A DNA stretch of 64,000 nucleotides from Opitutia bacterium (GCA_016190985.1 JACPPI010000024.1:62001-126000), one strand, 5' to 3'. Shown: positions 17,536 to 26,526, numbered from the stretch's first letter. The notes: generated from the letters alone by a model not told the origin. A program made the numbers and translations.

Positions 17536-19002
17536 TCATTTGTGATCCCACGGCAGCTTCACCTGCACCCTCGGGTAATTCCAGATGCGGACGACACCGA
17601 ACATCTTTCCCGGATTCAGGATGCCGCGCGGGTCGAGCGCCTTCTTCACGGCCTGCATGGCGCGGACCTGCGCCGGGTTGTGCTGGAGGCGCAGGAAAGG
17701 TGTCTTCGCCAGACCGATGCCGTGCTCGCCGGAAATGGCGCCGCCGAGCGCCACGACCGTCTTCATCAGCTTCTCCACCGCCGCCTCGGCCGCCTTCGTC
17801 TCGGCCGGGTTGTCGCGGTGATACATGATGTTCACGTGCAGGTTGCCGTCGGCGAGGTGGCCGAAAGTCGGGATCGGCAGATTTGAGGCGCGCTTCAGGC
17901 TCGCGATGAACCGCGCGAACTTCCCGTAGTGGCGCATCGGGATCACGATGTCCTCGTTGAGCTTCGAGTCGCCCAGCTCGAACATGGCGCCGGAGCACTG
18001 GCGCCGCACCTCCCACAACTCCTCGACCTCGGCGCGGCTGCGCGCCTCCTTGAAGGCGACGGCGTTGGCCTGCGCCCAGGCGAGCACCTCCATTTTCAAA
18101 TCGTCGACCTCGGCCAGCGAACCCGCCAGTTCGATCAAAATAACCGGCCGCCGGGCCTGCTTGTCCGCCGGAGCCTTGGCGAAGGCGGAGCCGGGAAACA
18201 CCGTCCTGCCGGTGGCCCGCTCGGCGCAGAGCACGCTCTCGCGGTCGAGGAATTCGCAGATGGCCGGCTGCACGCGCTGGCGGAAGAGCAGCCGTGCCGC
18301 ATTGAATGCCGCCGCCTCGTCCTTGAACGCCGTCAGCAGCGTCCAGCGCGCGGCGGGCATCGGCACAAGCTTGAGCACGGCGCCGGTGACGACGCCGAGC
18401 ATGCCCTCGCTGCCGATCCACAGGTCGCGCAGATTGAAGCCCGCGGCGAATTTCTTGGTCGCCGTCCCCCACTCCACGAACTCGCCCGTCGGCAGGAAGC
18501 CGCGCAGGGCGATGACGAAGTCGCGCGTCACGCCGTATTTGCCGCCGTGCATGCCGCCGGCGTTGCAGGCGATGTTGCCGCCGATGGTGCAGTATTCCTT
18601 GGACGACGGGTCGGGCGGATAAAACCAGCCCTTCGCCGCCGCCGCGCGCTGGATGGCGGCCGTGGTCGCCCCCGCCTGCGCGTGCGCCATGCCGGCGTCG
18701 GCGTCGATCGTCACCTTGTCCAGCCGCAGCATGTCGATCACCCAGCCGCCCCGCACCGGTGCGGCCGAACCCATGAGGGTCGTGCCGCGCCCGCGGACTG
18801 TGACCGGCACGCGATGCCGGTTGGCCAGGTCCAGCACCGGCCCGATGTCCTGCTCCGTGCGTGGCGTGATGACCGCCACCGGCAGGAACGAAATCTTGCT
18901 GCTGTCGAAAGAGGCCGCCCAGCACCCCTGCTCCGACGTGTCCACCCGCGCCCCGAGACGGCGTTTCAACTGACGCGTGGCGGACAGGTGCGGCGAATAC
19001 AT
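17536..19002 (-). CDS. glcD: FAD-linked 2-hydroxyacid dehydrogenase (GlcD/D-lactate dehydrogenase type)
   Basis: 488 residues from the ATG at 19002. The PCMH-type FAD domain shows PVTVRGRGTTLMGSAAPV and GGNIACNAGGMHGGKYG; the C-terminal cap has FGHLADGNLHVNI and GGAISGEHGIGLAK, with the metal and substrate His residues. It would oxidise glycolate or D-lactate and pass electrons to a membrane acceptor. GlcE and GlcF partners are absent here. Residues about 269-282 (FAKAPADK region) are encoded by a palindromic repeat inserted in frame (18158-18195). The exact substrate is uncertain. Confidence 0.87.
   Translation of the reverse strand: MYSPHLSATRQLKRRLGARVDTSEQGCWAASFDSSKISFLPVAVITPRTEQDIGPVLDLANRHRVPVTVRGRGTTLMGSAAPVRGGWVIDMLRLDKVTIDADAGMAHAQAGATTAAIQRAAAAKGWFYPPDPSSKEYCTIGGNIACNAGGMHGGKYGVTRDFVIALRGFLPTGEFVEWGTATKKFAAGFNLRDLWIGSEGMLGVVTGAVLKLVPMPAARWTLLTAFKDEAAAFNAARLLFRQRVQPAICEFLDRESVLCAERATGRTVFPGSAFAKAPADKQARRPVILIELAGSLAEVDDLKMEVLAWAQANAVAFKEARSRAEVEELWEVRRQCSGAMFELGDSKLNEDIVIPMRHYGKFARFIASLKRASNLPIPTFGHLADGNLHVNIMYHRDNPAETKAAEAAVEKLMKTVVALGGAISGEHGIGLAKTPFLRLQHNPAQVRAMQAVKKALDPRGILNPGKMFGVVRIWNYPRVQVKLPWDHK
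18158..18195 (-). repeat. Palindromic repeat translated inside glcD
   Basis: The coding strand reads CTCCGCCTTCGCCAAGGCTC followed by CGGCGGACAAGC, with an imperfect palindrome around CTTCGCCAAG. It is translated as SAFAKAPADK. The other two frames of the same DNA give peptides of the LRQGSGGQA and RRSLGEGG type, which I recognise as recurrent low-value annotations in many soil bacteria; this marks it as a dispersed repeat rather than native GlcD sequence. Confidence 0.65.
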
Positions 19003-19057
19003 CGATGAGCCAGTTAAATGGCCCTGTCTGGCACCGTGCAAGCGCGGGATACGGCGC

Positions 19058-22000
19058 TTAGGTTTCGGTCGCGCCCTTGGTCAGCTCCAGGGCGAGGTTG
19101 CGGACGCCCTTGAGGTCGGTCTTGCCGGTGCCGAGCATCGGGATCTTGTCCACCTTGCGGAGGATCTTCGGCACCCAGAGATTGGGCAGGCCGGAGGCCA
19201 GGAGCTTGGAGCGAAGCTCCTCCAGGGTGATATCCTTGGTGGTCAGCAGCACGAGCGCCTCGCCCTTGCTGGGGTCGGGGATGCCGGTGATCGCCGCCGC
19301 CGGGCCGTCGGCCTGTTCGAGGCCGAGGAGATCCACGCAGCGTTGCTCGATCGTGCCGTGCGGCACCATCTCGCCGCCGATCTTGGAGAAACGCGAGAGC
19401 CGGCCCTCGATGAAGAGGAAGCCGTCGTTGTCGAAGCGCCCGAGATCGCCGGTGACAAACCAGCCGTCCTTGAGGGCGGCGGCGGTCTTTTCGGGATCCT
19501 TGAGGTAGCCGGGAAACACGTTGGCGCCCTTGAGCCAGAGCATGCCGGTCGAGGTCATCGGCAGTTCCGCCCCGGTGTCGGGGTCCACGATGCGCGCGGT
19601 CATGCCCGGCATCAGGCGGCCGACGGCGCCGGTGCGCTTGCCATGCTGCTCCTCGGCGGTGGCGGTCGTGATCGGGGGGTTGTGCTGGTTGATGTTGGTG
19701 GCGGGCGTGGTCTCGGTCAGCCCGTAGCCCTGCAGGATCTCGATGCCGAACTGCCCGAGGAAGGCCTCGTAGAGGTCCAGCGTCAGCTTCTCCGCGCCGG
19801 TGACGACGAGGTCGAGCGACTGGAGCTCCTCGCGGCTGGCTTTCTTGAGGAAGGGGCGCACAAAGGTCGGCGCGCCGAGCATGACCGTCGCCCTCTCCTG
19901 CTGGATGGCCTCGACGATCCTTTTGGTGTCGAGCGGGCTCGGGACCGTCACCACCCGGCAGCCGCGCAGCAGCGGATACCACAGCGTCACGGTGAAGCCG
20001 AACGAGTGGAAGACCGGCAGGCACGCCATGAGCACGGCGGTGTCGGGCAGGATGGAGAGCGAGGAAATCTGCGCGCAATTGGCGAACAGGTTGCGGTGCG
20101 TGAGCACGACGCCCTTGGGCTCGCCCGAGCTGCCGCTGGTGAAAAGCAGCGCGGCCTCCGCGCGGTCGCCCACCTTGGGCAGGCCGAGGAGGTCGGCCAC
20201 CCATTGGTTGGGCAGCAGCCAGGCCGCGAGCAGCCAGGGCAGGATGGCGCGCTTGCCGCCGGCGGCCTCGATCAGCTTCTTCAGGTCGCGGGTGTCGGGC
20301 GGAAACGGGAAATTCGCGGCCTTGGCCCGCATGGCGTCGGCCGTGATGACGGTCTCGATCTCGCCCAGCTGGAGCGAGGCCTCGATGGCCGCCTTGCCGG
20401 CCGTGAAGTTCAGGTTGACGGGCACCTTGCCGGCGCAGGCGACCGCGAGGTTGACGATGTGCGCGCCGGCGCCCGGCGGCAGCACGATGCCGACGCGCTT
20501 CCCCGGGATGGTCTTCCGCAGGTGGCGCGAGAGCGCGGCGGCCACGGCGAGCAGCTGCGCGGCCGAGACCTCCCGCCGCTCGGCGGTGCGGTCCACGATC
20601 TCGATATGGCGCGGCCGCTTCGCCAGCGAGCGCACGATCTCGCGGCCGAGATGCCGCTGCAGCATCGGGCGTTCCTGGAAGGCCTGCTCGCCCACATCGA
20701 GCATGGCCTTGCGCATGCGCGCCACGTCGGCGCGCTCGCTGGCGATCGGCGGGCCGAACACGACGCAGACCGGCGTCGGCATCAGGCGCGGGGATTTCCA
20801 GAGATAGCGGTTGCCGGCGAAGGAATAGATGGAGCCCCAGAGCCCGTCGATGGCCGCCGGCACCACGGGGACTTTCGAATGTCGGACGATGCTCTCAAAT
20901 CCCTCGCGCAGCTCCATCAGCTGCCCGGTGCGGGAGATGGCGCCCTCGGGGAAGACGCAGACCAGCTCGCCGGCCTTGAGCGCATCCCAGGCGACGCGGA
21001 TGCCCTTGAGGGGTTTGTCGGGGTTCACCGGGATCACCCCGGCGGCGCGGAGGAGAAACCGGACGGTCGGGCTTTTGGCGAACCCCCCAAAAGCGACAAA
21101 GCGCAGCGGCCGCGGCGAGGCGATCTGCAGCACCACGGCGTCCACGTAGGACAAGTGGTTGCACAGCACCAGCGCGCCGCCGGCGGGCACGTGTTCGCGG
21201 CCCAGCACCTTGACCCTGTAGAAAATCCGCCCGACCAGCCGCATCACCGTGCAGACAGTCTGGTGCGGCAGGTGATAAAGGCCGTAGGCCAGCATGCCGA
21301 GCGTCACCGCGGTCAGCAGGAAAAACTGCGCGTGCGGCGGCCAGTGGAGCGCGCCGGCTCCCGCCACCGCGCCGTAGAACAGGCTGGCCCCCAGGCCCAC
21401 GGCGCTGTCGAGCAGGCTGACGCCGGCCAGAATGCGCCCCCGCCGGCGATCACCGGCCCGTTCCTGGATGAAGGCGTAGAGCGGCACCAGGAACAGCCCC
21501 GAGGAAAAGCCCGCGAAGACCAGCAGGCCCGTGAACACCCCCGTGCCCGGGGGGCTGAAGCCGAGGGCGAAAAGCGCCACGACCAGCAGGGCGCCGCCGA
21601 TCGGCGCCAGGCCCAGCTCGACCCCGCGCCGCGAGAAGAAGCCCGCGAAGAGATTGCCGCCCATCGTGCCGACGCCGACCATCAGCAGCATCATCCCGGC
21701 GACCGCCCCGGTGCGGGCACCGCCGCGCTCCAGCTCGGCCGCCACCTGCGGAATCAGCAGCGACACATAGCTGCCCACGCCATAGAAGAAGCAGATGCCC
21801 AGCGTCGCCCGCCAGAGCGGGCGGTCGCGCCAGACCTCGGTGATGTCCCGGAAATGCCGCACCCACAGGTTCCAGTGGAATGGCTCCGGCGATTGCGCCG
21901 GCGTTTTTTGCGCCAGCTGGAAAACGGCCCAGGCCGCGACCGCGAGCCCGGCCAGCACCCACGCCGTGCTCAATGCCGCCCGCCAGGGGTCGCCGCCCTG

Positions 22001-22501
22001 CCCCAGCCAGTGGGAAAACATCAGGCCGCCGCCGAACGAGCCCACCAGGATCGCCGTGATGGTGAACATCTCCATCAGGCCCACGAAGCGGGACAGTTTC
22101 TCCGGCCCGACGTATTCGAGGATGATGCCGCGCTTGGCCGGCGCGAGGACGGCCGTCTGCGCCGAGAGCAGGAAGAAGCACGCCACCGCGCTCGCGAAGG
22201 ATTTCGCCGCCAACGCGACGAGCAGCAGCCCCATGACCGCGATTTGCAGGAGGAGGGCGGCGTTCAGCACGTCGCGCTTGGAGAAACGGTCGGACAGCCA
22301 GCCGCACACCGGCCCGAAGAGGATGTAGGGCAAGGCCAGCAGGGCGCCGATCAGCGCCGCGATCATTTTGGCGTCTCCGCCTTCGGTGCGCGCCAGCTGC
22401 TGCGCCAGCAGGATCAGCATCAGCTTGGCGGCGCAATCATTGAAGGTGACCTGGGCCTGGGCGCCCATCAGCGCCGCCAGCGAAACGCGGGGGTATTTCA
22501 T
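19058..22501 (-). CDS. aas: LplT-Aas fusion: MFS transporter, PlsC acyltransferase and acyl-ACP synthetase
   Basis: 1147 residues from the ATG at 22501 (MKYPRVSLAALMGAQ). Residues 1-400 are a 12-helix MFS unit like LplT. Residues about 425-620 are a PlsC acyltransferase with the NHLSYVD (HX4D) motif and FPEGAISRTG. The remainder is an AMP-binding ligase with LLFTSGSSGEPKG, YGLTETTP, TGDLGRF and the C-terminal lysine motif GTGKTDLKG. It should import lysophospholipid across the inner membrane and re-acylate it. In Escherichia coli LplT and Aas are separate proteins; here they are one chain. glcD follows 56 bp downstream. Confidence 0.9.
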   Translation of the reverse strand: MKYPRVSLAALMGAQAQVTFNDCAAKLMLILLAQQLARTEGGDAKMIAALIGALLALPYILFGPVCGWLSDRFSKRDVLNAALLLQIAVMGLLLVALAAKSFASAVACFFLLSAQTAVLAPAKRGIILEYVGPEKLSRFVGLMEMFTITAILVGSFGGGLMFSHWLGQGGDPWRAALSTAWVLAGLAVAAWAVFQLAQKTPAQSPEPFHWNLWVRHFRDITEVWRDRPLWRATLGICFFYGVGSYVSLLIPQVAAELERGGARTGAVAGMMLLMVGVGTMGGNLFAGFFSRRGVELGLAPIGGALLVVALFALGFSPPGTGVFTGLLVFAGFSSGLFLVPLYAFIQERAGDRRRGRILAGVSLLDSAVGLGASLFYGAVAGAGALHWPPHAQFFLLTAVTLGMLAYGLYHLPHQTVCTVMRLVGRIFYRVKVLGREHVPAGGALVLCNHLSYVDAVVLQIASPRPLRFVAFGGFAKSPTVRFLLRAAGVIPVNPDKPLKGIRVAWDALKAGELVCVFPEGAISRTGQLMELREGFESIVRHSKVPVVPAAIDGLWGSIYSFAGNRYLWKSPRLMPTPVCVVFGPPIASERADVARMRKAMLDVGEQAFQERPMLQRHLGREIVRSLAKRPRHIEIVDRTAERREVSAAQLLAVAAALSRHLRKTIPGKRVGIVLPPGAGAHIVNLAVACAGKVPVNLNFTAGKAAIEASLQLGEIETVITADAMRAKAANFPFPPDTRDLKKLIEAAGGKRAILPWLLAAWLLPNQWVADLLGLPKVGDRAEAALLFTSGSSGEPKGVVLTHRNLFANCAQISSLSILPDTAVLMACLPVFHSFGFTVTLWYPLLRGCRVVTVPSPLDTKRIVEAIQQERATVMLGAPTFVRPFLKKASREELQSLDLVVTGAEKLTLDLYEAFLGQFGIEILQGYGLTETTPATNINQHNPPITTATAEEQHGKRTGAVGRLMPGMTARIVDPDTGAELPMTSTGMLWLKGANVFPGYLKDPEKTAAALKDGWFVTGDLGRFDNDGFLFIEGRLSRFSKIGGEMVPHGTIEQRCVDLLGLEQADGPAAAITGIPDPSKGEALVLLTTKDITLEELRSKLLASGLPNLWVPKILRKVDKIPMLGTGKTDLKGVRNLALELTKGATET

Positions 22502-22569
22502 GCGGGGGATGGTCCAAAACTTTGCCGGTCTTGCGGCCCCGGGCAAGACCTTCCTGCGATTGATGGTAG

Positions 22570-22591
22570 GGCGGACTATCCTTAGTCCGCC
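22570..22591. repeat. Hairpin repeat (GGTAGGGCG family) overlapping a stop codon
   Basis: GGCGGACTA, TCCT, TAGTCCGCC forms a perfect 9-bp stem with a 4-base loop. The TAA stop of the Toprim-like gene lies inside its right arm. A related two-hairpin copy is at 56113-56168. Between this repeat and the aas start (22502-22569) there is one more perfect hairpin, stem GGTCTTGC at 22527-22550. Confidence 0.8.
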
Positions 22592-23247
22592 GTCGATCGC
22601 TTCCGCCACCCCCGCAGATCCCGCACCAGCGCCCCGAAGCCCTGCGGAAAATCATTCTCCAGCCGGCGCACGTCCCCGCGGTGGCGGCTCACCTCCTGCA
22701 CCGCGCGCGCGGTCTCGAAAGGCAGTGCCGGGCGGTCCGTGCCGTAGACGCGCCATTTCAACTCGCGCCGCGTGTAGGGCGGCCGGCCGCTCGCCTGCCC
22801 CTGCACCCACGCCGCCTCCGTCACCGATGTGTCGCGCCCGCACAGCAGCCAGGCCTCGAGCGCGGGCACGCACACGCCCACGGCCCGCAGCACCCGGTCC
22901 CGGCCGCGCGCCGGGGGGAGGTTTTTGATGGTCCGACGAAAGACGGACCGTAGGCGGCAGATCCGGCAAAAGGGATGATGATAGCCCGGCGCCTCATGCT
23001 CCGCCGTGTGCACCGGCGAATCGTCCGTGTCCACCACGACCACCAGCCCGTCGGCATTGGTGTTGAAATGCAGGTGGCGCAGGATGGCCGGCAGCACCAG
23101 CTCGACCGACGGCCAGCCGCGCGCGCGCAGCGACGGCGCGATCTGGTTGAAACCCTGCCCGAGCACGTAGCCAACCAGCACGCGCAGCGCCGCCTCATCC
23201 GCCGGGGATTCGCTGAGCAGGGCGATGTTCATGCGGAGATCGGCCAC
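22582..23247 (-). CDS. Toprim-like (DUF4276-like) protein, partner of the AAA ATPase
   Basis: 221 residues from a GTG at 23247; an ATG five codons later (23232) is an alternative. The N-terminus has a Toprim-like pattern: a strand ending in Glu13 (LLSESPADEAAL), then VVVVDTDDS with Asp73 and Asp75. A PALEAWLL segment with Glu131 is typical of the DUF4276/RloB-like group. Toprim proteins bind metal and cut or handle nucleic acid. It lies 132 bp after the AAA ATPase on the same strand, as in OLD-like and PARIS-like two-gene systems. GGAGG upstream sits better before an out-of-frame ATG at 23265, so start use is uncertain. Family call is by motif. Confidence 0.6.
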   Translation of the reverse strand: MADLRMNIALLSESPADEAALRVLVGYVLGQGFNQIAPSLRARGWPSVELVLPAILRHLHFNTNADGLVVVVDTDDSPVHTAEHEAPGYHHPFCRICRLRSVFRRTIKNLPPARGRDRVLRAVGVCVPALEAWLLCGRDTSVTEAAWVQGQASGRPPYTRRELKWRVYGTDRPALPFETARAVQEVSRHRGDVRRLENDFPQGFGALVRDLRGWRKRSTAD

Positions 23248-23291
23248 GAAAAGTCACAAAAAACATCACTTCCTCCGGTGCTGATTTTCCG

Positions 23292-23307
23292 TGCGCCTAT
23301 AGGCGCA
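23292..23307. promoter_or_regulatory. Perfect 16-bp palindrome between ATPase and Toprim-like genes
   Basis: TGCGCCTATAGGCGCA is a perfect palindrome in the 132-bp gap (23248-23379), which is clearly more AT-rich than its surroundings. It could be an operator, a methylase or nuclease site, or a remnant of an insertion. Nothing else was recognised in the gap. Confidence 0.35.
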
Positions 23308-23379
23308 TTGAGAGCTCCGTTAGCCATCGGGTTCTTGTGCCTTATTGTGGCTAAAAACATTCTGCTTCTTGGTCGCTGG

Positions 23380-24387
23380 TCATTCCCCCGGCACGCCGCC
23401 GAGGATGCCGCTATACCAAAGGTCGCCGAGCTGCGCCTCCTTCAGCAGGTCCATCAGGTCGGCCCGCTCCGAGAGCCGCATGAAACTCGCGGCCTGCCCG
23501 TGCTTGCTGGCGAGCACCACCTCCTCGGGGTGCTCCTTGAACTGGTCGAGCAGATACGGCGAATGCGTCGTCGTGATCACCTGCACCGCCGCGCGGTCCA
23601 GGCCGGCATCCTTGGGATAACTCAGCCGGTAGAGCGCGTCGCGCACTTCACGCAGCATTCGCGGATGCACGCCCCGGTCGGCCTCCTCCACGCACACCAC
23701 GCTCGGCGGCGACGGGGCGTGCGCCAGGGTCAGCGTGGCCAGCAGATAAAGTGTGCCCTGCGAGAGGCTGTCGGCGGCGACCTTTTCGTCGGTTCCGGCC
23801 AGCCGGGCGGCCAGCTCCACGCGGTTGTCACCGGCGTCGCGGAATTCCAGGCCCTCGAACTCCGGCAGAATCCGGCGGAAATCCTCCTCCAACCGGGTCA
23901 GCGCCGCCGGAGTCTTCTCGCGCCAAGAGGCCAGCACGGCGGCGAGGTTGCCGGCGTTGGATGCCAGCTCGCCGCCGTCGCTGCGTTTGGCGGGAAGCGC
24001 CATGGCGTAGTGGTCAAACAGGTAGGCCCGGATGGCCTGCAAGCGCGTGCGCAGCTCGGCCCAGGCGCCCTCCCCCGCGATTCCGGGCTCGTGGTCCACC
24101 ACGAGCAGGTTGCAGACCAGCTCGTCGGAGTTGCAGCCGAGCGTCACGCGCACGTCTTGAAAAGGGGCCGCGAAGTGAAATTCGATCTGCGGTCCATCGG
24201 GGCGCTGGCCCCTCAGTTCATGCGCGTGCACCACGGGCAGGCCGGCCAGAGTGCGCAACCGCAGCAGCGCCTGGATGAGGCTGGTCTTGCCGCTGCCGTT
24301 GGGCCCGATGACCAGGTTGAACGGCTCCAGCCGCACCGCCGCCTCCCGCAGGGCCTTGAAGTTCTTGAAGTGCACCGCCGCGATCAT
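23380..24387 (-). CDS. AAA family ATPase (AAA_21/OLD-like ABC ATPase)
   Basis: 335 residues. The start FKNFKALREAAVRL and Walker A GPNGSGKT (28-35) are typical of RecF/SMC-like AAA_21 proteins. An LSQGT signature precedes the Walker B VVCVEEADRGVHP, and the switch TTTHSPYLLDQF follows. There is no long coiled coil. Such ATPases pair with nucleases in OLD, Gabija-like and PARIS-like anti-phage systems. The next gene on the strand encodes a Toprim-like protein, which fits that model. A housekeeping role cannot be excluded. It is preceded by the polyamine transporter operon end, with which it shares orientation but probably not function. Confidence 0.8.
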   Translation of the reverse strand: MIAAVHFKNFKALREAAVRLEPFNLVIGPNGSGKTSLIQALLRLRTLAGLPVVHAHELRGQRPDGPQIEFHFAAPFQDVRVTLGCNSDELVCNLLVVDHEPGIAGEGAWAELRTRLQAIRAYLFDHYAMALPAKRSDGGELASNAGNLAAVLASWREKTPAALTRLEEDFRRILPEFEGLEFRDAGDNRVELAARLAGTDEKVAADSLSQGTLYLLATLTLAHAPSPPSVVCVEEADRGVHPRMLREVRDALYRLSYPKDAGLDRAAVQVITTTHSPYLLDQFKEHPEEVVLASKHGQAASFMRLSERADLMDLLKEAQLGDLWYSGILGGVPGE

Positions 24388-24438
24388 GGTTTAACGTTTG
24401 CACATCCCGCGGGCGGCGACAAGCCGTCCTGCGAATGC

Positions 24439-25533
24439 TCACTCCGCCTGCACGATGATGAGGTCGTCGGGGTGCAGGCCGCAGTGGACGCGGTCGCCCT
24501 CGTGAAAGGCCTCCTGGATCGCGCTCTCGTTGGCGACGAGGGCATGAAGCCGCGTGCCCTGGTCGGTCACGAGCGTCAACTGATCGGTGGCCCCCTGGAA
24601 AATCTCCTCCTCGATGCGGGCCGCGAAGACATTCTCCGCCTCGATCCGGTGCTTGGAGATGTGGATTTTCTCGGGCCGCACGGAGAGGAGCGCCGTGCTG
24701 GCGCCGGCGGGCAATCCGGCGGCAGCCACGGTCAATTCGAGACCGCCGGCCGCACGCACGCGCGCCGTGGTGCCGTTGCGGCCGACAATGGTGGCGCTGA
24801 GCAGGTTGGCCTGCCCGATGAAATCGGCCGCGAAGGGCGTGCGGGGCCGGTGGTAGATCTCGGCGGCCGGGCCGACCTGCTCGACCTTCCCCCGGTTGAT
24901 GACGGCGATGCGGTCCGACATCGTGAGCGCCTCCGCCTGATCGTGGGTGACAAAGACGAAGGTGATGCCGAGCTTGCGCTGGAGATGCTTCAGCTCGAGC
25001 TGCATGCCGTGGCGGAGCTTGGCGTCGAGAGCCGAGAGCGGCTCGTCGAGCAGCAGCACCTTGGGCCGGCACACGACGGCCCGCGCCAGCGCCACGCGCT
25101 GTCGCTGGCCGCCCGACAACTGGTGCGGCAGCTTGCCCGACTGCTCGGCGAGCGAGACCATGGCGAGGGCGTCGCGGATGCGCGCCGCCGCCGCGGCCGC
25201 CGGCACGCCCTGCATGCGCAGGCCGAAGCCGACGTTGTCCCGCACGCTCAGGTGCGGAAAGAGCGCATAGCTCTGGAAAACCTGGTTCACATTGCGCCGG
25301 TAAGGCGGCAGGTGGGTGACATCCTCCCCGTCGAGCAGGATCGCGCCCGCATCGGGTGTCTCGAAACCGGCCAGCAGCCGCAGCAGGGTCGTCTTGCCGC
25401 AGCCCGAGGGCCCGAGGAGCGTGAGAAATTCGCCGGCGCGCACCACCAGGCTGACGTCATCCACCGCCGTGAACGCGCCGAAGCGCTTCGTCACGCCGCG
25501 GATTTCAATCATGGGTCGGACCGGGTCGGGCAT
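24439..25533 (-). CDS. potA: Spermidine/putrescine ABC transporter ATPase
   Basis: 364 residues from the ATG at 25533 (MPDPVRP); an in-frame ATG at 25512 (MIEIRG) is nearly as likely. Walker [10 protein letters not shown], signature [14 protein letters not shown] and Walker [13 protein letters not shown] are all present, and the C-terminal part is a TOBE domain (SVRPEKIHI). It energises uptake by the PotB-PotC channel. The start lies 2 bp after the potB stop codon, so the two are coupled. It is the last gene of the transporter operon. Confidence 0.94.
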   Translation of the reverse strand: MPDPVRPMIEIRGVTKRFGAFTAVDDVSLVVRAGEFLTLLGPSGCGKTTLLRLLAGFETPDAGAILLDGEDVTHLPPYRRNVNQVFQSYALFPHLSVRDNVGFGLRMQGVPAAAAAARIRDALAMVSLAEQSGKLPHQLSGGQRQRVALARAVVCRPKVLLLDEPLSALDAKLRHGMQLELKHLQRKLGITFVFVTHDQAEALTMSDRIAVINRGKVEQVGPAAEIYHRPRTPFAADFIGQANLLSATIVGRNGTTARVRAAGGLELTVAAAGLPAGASTALLSVRPEKIHISKHRIEAENVFAARIEEEIFQGATDQLTLVTDQGTRLHALVANESAIQEAFHEGDRVHCGLHPDDLIIVQAE

Positions 25534-25535
25534 GA

Positions 25536-26417
25536 TCAGGCGGGCGACGCGTGGCGCCGCTGGAGCAAGGCGTAGGTCAGGGCGAACATGAGCATGAAGA
25601 CGACCCCGAGCGCGGCGCCGAACGGCCAGTCGCGCGCCTGGAGGAACTGGTTCTGGATGACGTTGCCGATCATCGGCACCCGGGCGCCGCCCATCAGGTC
25701 GGTGATGGCAAACATGCCGATGGCGGGCACAAACACCAGCAGCGTGCCGGCGGCGATGCCCGGCAACGTGAGCGGCACGATGACCGCCGAGAACGCGCGG
25801 ACCGGCCCCGCCCCGAGGTCGTGGGCGGCCTCGATGAGAGAGTTGTCGAGTTTTTCCGCGCTGCCGTAGACCGGCAGGATCATGAACGGCAGGTAGGCGT
25901 AGACCAGACCGATGACGACAGCCGTCGGTGTGTAGAGCAGGTTGAGCGGCCCGAAGCCGGCGCCCGCCGCCTGGAGCAGTCCGTTGAGCAGCCCCTCCTG
26001 CTTCAGGATGGTCATCCACGCGTAGGTGCGGATAAGGAAGCTGGTCCAAAACGGCACCATGACGAGCAGCAGGAGCCGGTTCCGCAATTGTTCGCCAGCG
26101 CGGGCGATGTAGCAGGCCACCGGATAGCCGAGCACGACGCAGATCGCGGTCGTCAGCCCGGCGTAGCCGATGGAGCGGGCGAAGATGCGCAGGTAGACGG
26201 GCTCGAACACGCGCCGGTAGTTGTCGGCATTGAACGCAAAGATCACCCCGCCCACCTCGTCGCGCTCGCAGAAGCTGTAGACGATGAGGATGAGCCCGGG
26301 AATGATGACGAAGAGCGCGAGCCAGAGCACCATCGGCGCCAGCAAGGCCCACGCCCGCCAGCCGGGCTGGCGGCGGTCGCGGGCGGCGGAGGCTGAGGGG
26401 ATGCCAATGGCGGACAT
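25536..26417 (-). CDS. potB: Spermidine/putrescine ABC transporter permease PotB
   Basis: 293 residues with six hydrophobic helices. The first helix ([20 protein letters not shown]) and the [14 protein letters not shown] motif, which docks on the ATPase, identify a type I importer permease of the PotB branch. A 29-bp inverted repeat (26444-26526) separates it from potD upstream. Operon order by transcription is potC, potD, potB, potA, unlike the usual A-B-C-D. Confidence 0.92.
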   Translation of the reverse strand: MSAIGIPSASAARDRRQPGWRAWALLAPMVLWLALFVIIPGLILIVYSFCERDEVGGVIFAFNADNYRRVFEPVYLRIFARSIGYAGLTTAICVVLGYPVACYIARAGEQLRNRLLLLVMVPFWTSFLIRTYAWMTILKQEGLLNGLLQAAGAGFGPLNLLYTPTAVVIGLVYAYLPFMILPVYGSAEKLDNSLIEAAHDLGAGPVRAFSAVIVPLTLPGIAAGTLLVFVPAIGMFAITDLMGGARVPMIGNVIQNQFLQARDWPFGAALGVVFMLMFALTYALLQRRHASPA

Positions 26418-26443
26418 TTGGGCCAGGTTGATAAGCTTGTTTC

Positions 26444-26526
26444 TGTCATTCTGAGCGCAGCGAAGAATCCAGTGTCACCCCGGCAAATAGCATCGTGCTG
26501 GATTCTTCGCTGCGCTCAAAATGACA
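26444..26526. repeat. Inverted repeat, 29-bp arms, between potD and potB
   Basis: Arms 26444-26472 and 26498-26526 are inverted copies with 28 of 29 positions matching and a 25-bp spacer. The arm begins TGTCATTCTGAGCGCAGCGA. This sequence family is widespread between genes of soil bacteria, by recollection. In the transcript it forms a long stem between potD and potB and could reduce read-through or protect the upstream message, giving more binding protein than permease. Confidence 0.9.

Noticed and set aside
18977-22585. 1202-codon plus-strand open frame opposite the LplT-Aas fusion
   Set aside because: Same antisense artefact; the reverse strand holds three intact recognised domains.
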